Shown here one piece after another: positions 7,796 to 12,124 of a DNA stretch of 12,124 bases. Under the pieces are notes generated by a model, which was given only the letters and a program-made list of their open reading frames with translations, did no database searches and had not been told where the DNA came from. A program made the position numbers and the translations under genes. The DNA is from Actinomycetota bacterium (GTDB taxonomy: Bacteria > Actinomycetota > Thermoleophilia > Gaiellales > Gaiellaceae), in NCBI GenBank assembly GCA_013697465.1, contig JACCWU010000287.1, positions 1 through 12,124 on the forward strand, read 5' to 3'. Each line of letters begins with the position of its first letter. Positions within the stretch are counted from its first letter, which is position 1.

Positions 7796-8804
7796 GGACG
7801 CTCTTCTGTCCGTCGACGATCTTCGCGTCGAGTTCGGCACGGACCGCGGGGCGGTCTACGCCGTCAACGGCATCTCGTTCCAGATCCGCCACGGCGAAAC
7901 GCTTGGGATCGTCGGCGAGTCCGGGTGCGGGAAGAGCGTCACGTCACTCGCCCTACTCGGCCTCCTCGCCAGAGCGGGACGTGTCGTCTCCGGTCAGGCG
8001 ATATTCGACGGACGCGACCTTCTCGCCATGTCTCAACGCGACCTCCGGCACATCCGCGGCAAGGAGATCGCCATGATTTTCCAGGATCCGATGACGAGCC
8101 TGAATCCCGTCCACACCGTGGGGGGACAGGTACGCGAAGCACTGACGACCCACTTCGACATGACGGCCAAGGAGGCAGATGCTCGAGTAATCGAGCTCCT
8201 GGACCAAGTCGGGATCCCCAGTGCGAGGTCGCGCGCCGCCGACTACCCGCATCAGTTCTCAGGTGGCATGCGGCAGCGCGTGATGATCGCCATGGCGCTC
8301 GCGTGCGAGCCGAAGCTTCTCATCGCCGACGAGCCCACTACTGCGCTCGACGTGACGATCCAAGCGCAAATCCTCGATCTGCTCCGGGCGCTCGTGGTCG
8401 AGCGCGGCACGGCGCTCATCTTGATCACTCACGATCTGGGAGTCGTCGCGGGGATGTGCGAGCGGGTGAATGTCATGTACTCCGGGACCCTGGTCGAGAT
8501 CGGCACGGCGGATCAGATCTTCGCCCAGCCGCGCCATCCTTACACGCTCGGTCTTCTCCAGAGCGTGCCGCGGCTGGACGTAGGGAGGCAGCTGGCGCTG
8601 CAGCCCATCGCCGGACAGCCGCGAAACATGTTGAGTCCGCTCACAGCCTGTCCCTTCGCCCCCCGCTGCCGAAACCGAGTCGACATCTGTACGGAACAGC
8701 TGCCTCGTCTCGAATCCCGCGGTCACGGCCAGCAAGCTGCATGCTTCAACCCGGTAGAGGTGGACGAGTGGAAGCGAAGCCGAATGGCCGAGCGCACGGC
8801 GTGA
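7788..8804 (+). CDS. dppD: ABC importer ATPase, DppD/OppD family
   Basis: This subunit binds and hydrolyses ATP to drive uptake, pairing with the DppF-type ATPase. Seen in the 338-aa product: Walker A GESGCGKS at 43-50, the Q-loop FQD with Gln99, signature FSGGMRQR at 157-164, Walker B LLIADEP at 177-183 with Glu182, and switch His215. After HPYTLGLLQSVPR comes the oligo_HPY tail with cysteines at 288, 294, 301 and 319. In characterised DppD proteins this tail binds a [4Fe-4S] cluster. The ATG at 7788 lies inside the end of dppC (8-base overlap, ATGACTGA), and the product starts exactly where the domain does. A longer frame from 7749 adds 13 residues of unlikely sequence. Confidence 0.94.
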   Translation: MTEDALLSVDDLRVEFGTDRGAVYAVNGISFQIRHGETLGIVGESGCGKSVTSLALLGLLARAGRVVSGQAIFDGRDLLAMSQRDLRHIRGKEIAMIFQDPMTSLNPVHTVGGQVREALTTHFDMTAKEADARVIELLDQVGIPSARSRAADYPHQFSGGMRQRVMIAMALACEPKLLIADEPTTALDVTIQAQILDLLRALVVERGTALILITHDLGVVAGMCERVNVMYSGTLVEIGTADQIFAQPRHPYTLGLLQSVPRLDVGRQLALQPIAGQPRNMLSPLTACPFAPRCRNRVDICTEQLPRLESRGHGQQAACFNPVEVDEWKRSRMAERTA

Positions 8805-9850
8805 CGAACGGAGTAAACGGCCGTACGCTCGTCGAGCTCGACGACGTCCGTGTGTGGTTCCCGATAAAGAGCGGCCTCGTGCTTGACCGGCACGTGGGGG
8901 ACGTAAAGGCGGTCGACGGCGTCACGTTGAACATCGAGCGCAGTGAAACGCTGGGGCTTGTCGGCGAGTCGGGTTGCGGCAAGTCGACTCTAGGGCGGGT
9001 GATCCTCCGCCTGTACGAGCCCACATCTGGGCGGATCGTGTTCGACGGACGCGATATCACAACCGCATCGCATGGAGAGATGAGGCTGGTCCGGCGGCGG
9101 ATGCAGATGGTCTTTCAAGATCCGTATGCATCGCTCAATCCCCGACACTCCGTGGGACGAATCATCGGTGAGCCGCTCCGCGTGCACGGCGTGCCGTCCG
9201 GGACGGACGCCAGAATACGAGTTCGCCAGCTTCTCGAAGTGGTCGGTCTCCCGGCCGACGCAGCTTCCCGTTACCCGCATGAGTTCTCAGGCGGCCAACG
9301 GCAGCGAATCGGTCTCGCCCGGGCTCTCGCTCTGAATCCCGAGCTCATCGTCTGCGACGAGCCCGTCTCGGCACTCGACGTCTCGATACAGGCGCAGATC
9401 ATAAATCTCATGGAGGACCTCCAGCGAGAACTGGGACTTACTTATCTCTTCATCGCCCACGACCTTGCTGTGGTGCGGCACATATCTACGCGAATCGCCG
9501 TGATGTACCTCGGCAAGATCGTGGAGGTCGCTTCGGCCGACAGTCTCTACGACAACCCCCTCCATCCCTACACCATCACGCTGCTCTCCTCGATCCCGAT
9601 TCCGGATCCCAAGGTCGAGAGGCGCCGCCAGGCCATTCGGGTCGAGGGCGATCTCCCGAGCCCCGCGAATCCACCCGTCGCGTGTCGCTTCCACACCCGC
9701 TGTCCCTTCGTCCAGCCGACGAGATGCGCCGACGACGAACCCCTGCTGCGGACGCTCGACGGGCATCTCGTGGCCTGCCACTACGCGGAAGACATCAAGG
9801 CCGGACGGATCTCGCCTAAGGCGAGCGCCGAAGCCGCGCCCGGCAGATAG
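8768..9850 (+). CDS. dppF: ABC importer ATPase, DppF/OppF family
   Basis: This is the second ATPase of the importer. From GTG 8768 it has 360 aa: Walker A GESGCGKST at 66-74, Q-loop Gln117, signature FSGGQRQR at 173-180, Walker B LIVCDEP at 193-199 with Glu198, and switch His231. The oligo_HPY tail has cysteines at 306, 312, 320 and 337, the same spacing style as in DppD, so it may also hold an iron-sulfur cluster. The start at 8768 has a strong AGAGGTGG (8756-8763) just upstream and overlaps dppD by 37 bases. GTG 8801, forming GTGA with the dppD stop, would give 349 aa and is the alternative, but I see no good ribosome binding site for it. The frame is open another 843 bases upstream through dppD without any homology. 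Confidence 0.93.
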   Translation: MEAKPNGRAHGVTNGVNGRTLVELDDVRVWFPIKSGLVLDRHVGDVKAVDGVTLNIERSETLGLVGESGCGKSTLGRVILRLYEPTSGRIVFDGRDITTASHGEMRLVRRRMQMVFQDPYASLNPRHSVGRIIGEPLRVHGVPSGTDARIRVRQLLEVVGLPADAASRYPHEFSGGQRQRIGLARALALNPELIVCDEPVSALDVSIQAQIINLMEDLQRELGLTYLFIAHDLAVVRHISTRIAVMYLGKIVEVASADSLYDNPLHPYTITLLSSIPIPDPKVERRRQAIRVEGDLPSPANPPVACRFHTRCPFVQPTRCADDEPLLRTLDGHLVACHYAEDIKAGRISPKASAEAAPGR

Positions 9851-9870
9851 CGGCCACTCCCCCATTCGAG

Positions 9871-9899
9871 CTAAAGGCGCCTCCCTTCTCTAAAGGGGC
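9871..9899 (+). repeat. pair of near-identical 10-mers upstream of the small luxR gene
   Basis: CTAAAGGCGC (9871-9880) and CTAAAGGGGC (9890-9899) differ at one base and start 19 bases apart, about two helical turns. They lie 26-55 bases before the GTG at 9926, where a promoter or operator would be expected. The second copy also forms a 5-bp stem with CCCTT at 9883-9887. They may be binding sites, for instance for autoregulation by the downstream LuxR-type protein. This is inference from position. Confidence 0.35.
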
Positions 9900-9925
9900 A
9901 CAGTCAGCCCGCCGATACCCCAGGC

Positions 9926-10261
9926 GTGGACGCTGCTGAGCGCAAGGAGATCCTCGACCGCTACCGCGACCACAGCCGCCGCTTCGAAGCGGCGGCTGCG
10001 CGCCGCAGCACGCGCCGCCACGGATCGGTCATCCCGTTTGCTCCACAAATCGCGCGAGAGGTTGGTCAAGATCCAACCGCTCGCGAGATCGAGGTTCTGC
10101 AGCTAGTCGCGGACGGTCTCGTAAACCGCGAGATCGGCGAGCATCTCTTCCTCTCGGAAGAGACCGTCAAGTCGCACGTCCGGCACCTGCTCGCGAAGCT
10201 TCAAGCGCGCAGCAGAGCCCACGCCGTAGCCGTGGGCTTCCGGCGTGGGCTCATCGCGTAG
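9926..10261 (+). CDS. small stand-alone LuxR-type HTH regulator
   Basis: This is a predicted DNA-binding transcription regulator of 111 aa. The C-terminal half (about 50-108) is a clear GerE/LuxR helix-turn-helix: TAREIEVLQLVADGLVNREI, then LSEETVKSHVRHLLAKL and a tail with the usual Arg/Ala spacing. The N-terminal 45 residues are charged and helical (MDAAERKEILDRYRDHSRRF) and contain no receiver, PAS or autoinducer domain, so any signal input must come through a partner or through its abundance. The GTG start has only CAGG at 9921-9924, very close, so the start is moderately sure. No other start upstream makes a longer homologous protein. It follows the importer operon by 75 bases and precedes an HD-GYP gene. 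Its target is unknown. The gene also contains unusual dyad symmetries, listed separately. Confidence 0.8.
   Translation: MDAAERKEILDRYRDHSRRFEAAAARRSTRRHGSVIPFAPQIAREVGQDPTAREIEVLQLVADGLVNREIGEHLFLSEETVKSHVRHLLAKLQARSRAHAVAVGFRRGLIA
9973..9998. repeat. exact 26-bp palindrome inside the small luxR gene
   Basis: Each half is CAGCCGCCGCTTC and its exact reverse complement, with no mismatch or spacer, centred on TTCGAA at 9983-9988. It encodes residues of the charged N-terminal helix around HSRRFEAAAA. In RNA it folds into an 11-bp stem with a 4-base loop about 47 bases after the start codon. It could be an intragenic operator, an mRNA control element, or a by-product of GC-rich Ala/Arg codons. 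Confidence 0.75.
10215..10252 (+). other. two mutually exclusive hairpins at the 3' end of the small luxR gene
   Basis: GAGCCCACGCC (10215-10225) pairs exactly over 11 bp with GGCGTGGGCTC (10242-10252). The overlapping AGCCCACG (10216-10223) pairs over 8 bp with CGTGGGCT (10231-10238). The right arms are near-copies, so only one hairpin can form at a time. The region lies just before the stop codon, so it may act in mRNA decay or termination. No T-run follows. The structure is seen and the function is not known. Confidence 0.45.
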
Positions 10262-10329
10262 TCACGACCGCCAGCACCCCTGATCCTCCGCCGGGCTGTT
10301 CCTCTCTGGGGCCTACCCCCAAAAGAGGG

Positions 10330-10404
10330 ATGCCCACCCTTCACAGAGAACCCAGGATGAGACGGTCTCTACCAGATCTTGAGGCCTCTGGCCATATGCA
10401 ATGA
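10330..10404 (+). CDS. possible 24-aa leader peptide overlapping the HD-GYP gene start
   Basis: ATG 10330 opens a 24-codon frame (MPTLHREPRM, then RRSLPDLEASGHMQ) that stops at TGA 10402-10404. That stop forms ATGA with the HD-GYP start at 10401, a classic coupling junction. A second in-frame ATG at 10357 would give 15 residues. AGAGGG (10324-10329) directly abuts the first ATG, closer than normal. The HD-GYP gene itself has no convincing Shine-Dalgarno, which makes coupled translation plausible. I recognise no family, and the ORF is short enough to be chance. The rest of the 10262-10400 spacer holds the dyad GAGACGGTCTC (10359-10369) and no terminator that I can identify. Confidence 0.25.
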   Translation: MPTLHREPRMRRSLPDLEASGHMQ

Positions 10405-11888
10405 CTCCTCGATTGGGAACTGACGGCAGCAGAATCGTATACCCCATTCGAGGGATAGCACAAGGCGCGCGCCGACTCGGAACCCACCCACAACGACGCA
10501 CTTTGGCGTACGTCTCGTCGCTCGTGACAGCCGCTGTCGTCACGGGTGTCGCGTTGGTAGTCGCGAACTACTCGTTCGGAGAGCCCGTCACGATTCTCGC
10601 GCTCGCGCTCGCCGCTCTGGCCGCAGAACGGATGAGCGTTGGATTCACCATGGCGCAGAGCGGTCTCACGAAGACCGCTGAGCAATCGATCTCACTGGTT
10701 CCTACCCTGTTTGCCGGTGTTCTGTTTGGACCGCTCGCTGCCGCTTTTGTAGGCGCGGCTTCGATGCTGGGCGATCCCGAACTAATCGCGAGACGAGACA
10801 GTCAGCGGGCTCCGCGCCTCAAGTGGGCGACCTATACAAGCACGCGTTTCATCAGCGGGGCAGCGATGGGCCTGGCTGCAGAGGTGACGCTCTCGCTCGT
10901 TCCCTCTCAGTTCGGCGAACTCATCGCAGCAACGCTAGTCGGCGCACTTGTCGGCGAGTCCTGCGACGTGCTCTTCGCTTCCCTTACAGCAAGCATTCGG
11001 GGGCGGCCCATCCGCGACGCCGTGCGCACCGTTGCGCCAGTGGTGCTCATCTCGGCCCCTATCTATGCGCCTATCGTGGCGTTGCTGGCCTATATGTACG
11101 TCCGAGTGTCACCGTGGACGCTTGTACTCTTCCTTGTTCCGGCCATGGCCGCACAGCGTCTCTATGGCCTCTATCAAGAGCAGCGTCGCCTGGCCGCCGA
11201 CCTCTCGACGGTAAACGAAACGCTTGAGCGCGCAAACCTGCAGTTTGCTGCCGCGCTCATCGCAACTCTTGATGCCAGAGACCAATACACCGCTGGTCAT
11301 TCAGCTGCTGTTGCCATCTACTCACGAGACATCGCTGACCGGATGGGCTTGCCCAACGAGATCCGAGACCTGGCGTACCTCTGCGGGCTCGTTCACGACA
11401 TCGGCAAGATCGGGCTCCCCCCGGGCTTGCTCGAGAAGCCCGGCGCGCTGACGCTCGAGGAGCGTCGCCAGATGCAGGAGCACTCGGCGATCGGAGAGCG
11501 GATCCTCTCCCATGTCGACGAGTACTCGGAGATCGCCACGATCGTTCGCCACCACCACGAGCGAATCGACGGACAGGGGTACCCAGACGGTCTCGGGGAC
11601 GAGGACATCCCACTTGTCTCCCGGATCATCGCCGTCGCGGATGCCTACAATGCGATGACGTCAGATCGGCCCTACCGTGACGCTATGCCCAGCCGTGTGG
11701 CGAGACTGCGACTCGCGCAGGCTGTTGAAAGCCAGTTCGACACCGCCGCGGTCGCCGCATTCGAGGCGATCCTCGCGGGTGCCGAAGAGGACTACCGCGT
11801 CGCGCAGCGCGCTGATTTCAGAGCGTTTTCGCAAAGCAGTTACGAGTCACCATCAGTGTCCGAGTCTCGCGTCGCTAACGTCGCCTGA
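10401..11888 (+). CDS. membrane-anchored HD-GYP protein, probable cyclic-di-GMP phosphodiesterase
   Basis: The 495-aa protein is predicted to break down the second messenger cyclic-di-GMP at the membrane. After a basic N-tail, residues about 36-250 form a hydrophobic block with roughly six or seven membrane segments (near 36-57, 62-76, 97-122, 150-168, 172-195, 211-234, 237-252). I cannot assign it to a named sensor domain. A short coiled-coil-like linker (about 255-283, QEQRRLAADL and after) leads to the HD-GYP domain at about 284-455. Its key residues are present: His300, the HD pair His332-Asp333 with Lys336 in HDIGKIG, His361, His384-His386, GQGYP at 391-395 and Asp414. The catalytic site therefore looks intact. 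The ATG at 10401 is the first start after an in-frame stop at 10380. The gene converges on a luxR gene, overlapping it by 49 bases. No GGDEF partner is in view. Confidence 0.88.
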   Translation: MTPRLGTDGSRIVYPIRGIAQGARRLGTHPQRRTLAYVSSLVTAAVVTGVALVVANYSFGEPVTILALALAALAAERMSVGFTMAQSGLTKTAEQSISLVPTLFAGVLFGPLAAAFVGAASMLGDPELIARRDSQRAPRLKWATYTSTRFISGAAMGLAAEVTLSLVPSQFGELIAATLVGALVGESCDVLFASLTASIRGRPIRDAVRTVAPVVLISAPIYAPIVALLAYMYVRVSPWTLVLFLVPAMAAQRLYGLYQEQRRLAADLSTVNETLERANLQFAAALIATLDARDQYTAGHSAAVAIYSRDIADRMGLPNEIRDLAYLCGLVHDIGKIGLPPGLLEKPGALTLEERRQMQEHSAIGERILSHVDEYSEIATIVRHHHERIDGQGYPDGLGDEDIPLVSRIIAVADAYNAMTSDRPYRDAMPSRVARLRLAQAVESQFDTAAVAAFEAILAGAEEDYRVAQRADFRAFSQSSYESPSVSESRVANVA

Positions 11889-12124
11889 TCCGAACGCTCT
11901 AGTGCTGCCCGCACAGCCAAGGCAGTCCGTGATCGAACGCCGAGCTTGTCGTAGATGTGATGTGCATGCACCTTGACGGTTGAGTCGCTCAGAACGAGGA
12001 TCTCTGCGATTTGGCGGTTCGAAAGGCCCGCGCAAAGCAAGCCGTAGACCTCTCTTTCCCGCGCGGTGAGCTGATCGATGAGATCGCCCGAACCTACCGA
12101 CTGCTTCACCCCTGTGGCCAGGTC
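11840..12124 (-). CDS. LuxR/NarL-family transcription regulator, C-terminal part (runs off the right edge)
   Basis: The minus-strand frame ends at TAA (11842-11840) and is open to the window edge, so the N-terminal part is missing. The visible 94 residues contain a LuxR HTH: QLTAREREVYGLLCAGLSNR, then QIAEILVLSDSTVKVHAHHIYDKLG and SRTALAVRAAL, followed by a short acidic tail (ATRDSDTDGDS). A GTG at 12109-12107 could start an 89-aa protein. The frame upstream remains open (DLATG before that valine), so a longer regulator, for example with a receiver or sensor domain, is more likely. It lies tail-to-tail with the HD-GYP gene, and their 3' ends overlap by 49 bases. Its signal and targets cannot be judged here. 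Confidence 0.85.
   Translation of the reverse strand, partial: DLATGVKQSVGSGDLIDQLTAREREVYGLLCAGLSNRQIAEILVLSDSTVKVHAHHIYDKLGVRSRTALAVRAALERSDQATLATRDSDTDGDS

Noticed and set aside
7202..7840. Minus-strand open frame of 212 aa inside dppC.
   Set aside because: It is an Arg/Asp/His-rich shadow of a well-supported permease gene.
7925..8767. Upstream extension of the dppF frame through dppD, suggesting a fusion.
   Set aside because: The extension lies out of frame over a complete dppD and encodes low-complexity Arg-rich sequence. A start with a strong ribosome binding site exists at 8768.

Overview
The window is a GC-rich chromosomal segment with tightly packed genes and frequent GTG/TTG starts. 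The proteins suggest a deep-branching actinobacterium, with Thermoleophilia/Gaiellales-like as my best guess. Three things point there: a primary sigma factor with a short acidic region 1.1, a topoisomerase I with GR(Y/F)GPY C-terminal repeats and no zinc fingers, and many LuxR-type regulators. This placement is inference, because there is no rRNA or other taxonomic marker here.

Layout: (1) 1-139 is a leader with two consecutive hairpins just upstream of topA. (2) 140-2665 is topA, DNA topoisomerase I. (3) 2666-2947 is a 282-base spacer with one hairpin and a plausible sigma-70-type promoter. (4) 2948-4015 is the primary sigma factor gene (rpoD/sigA), with a TTG start and followed by a two-hairpin terminator-like structure. 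(5) 4191-9850 is a five-gene operon for a dipeptide/oligopeptide-type ABC importer. It encodes a secreted solute-binding protein, two permeases and two ATPases, with gene junctions that overlap or nearly touch. (6) 9926-10261 is a small stand-alone LuxR-type DNA-binding protein whose gene carries strong dyad symmetries. (7) 10401-11888 is a membrane-anchored HD-GYP protein, probably a cyclic-di-GMP phosphodiesterase. (8) On the minus strand, running off the right edge, is the C-terminal part of a second LuxR-family regulator. It converges on the HD-GYP gene and overlaps its 3' end by 49 bases.

How the parts fit: topA and rpoD are housekeeping genes (DNA supercoiling and promoter recognition). 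The importer genes form one transcription unit, and a hairpin around the dppB start codon could set the ratio of binding protein to membrane complex. The right-hand third looks like a small regulatory and signalling cluster, a c-di-GMP enzyme flanked by two LuxR-type regulators. Every protein family is known. The items most worth a second look are non-coding or architectural: the topA leader hairpins, the hairpin over the dppB start, the exact 26-bp palindrome and competing hairpins inside the small luxR gene, the possible leader peptide before the HD-GYP gene, and the binding protein's lack of a lipobox. I see no clear sign of a wholly new multi-gene system, CRISPR array, mobile element, tRNA or rRNA.
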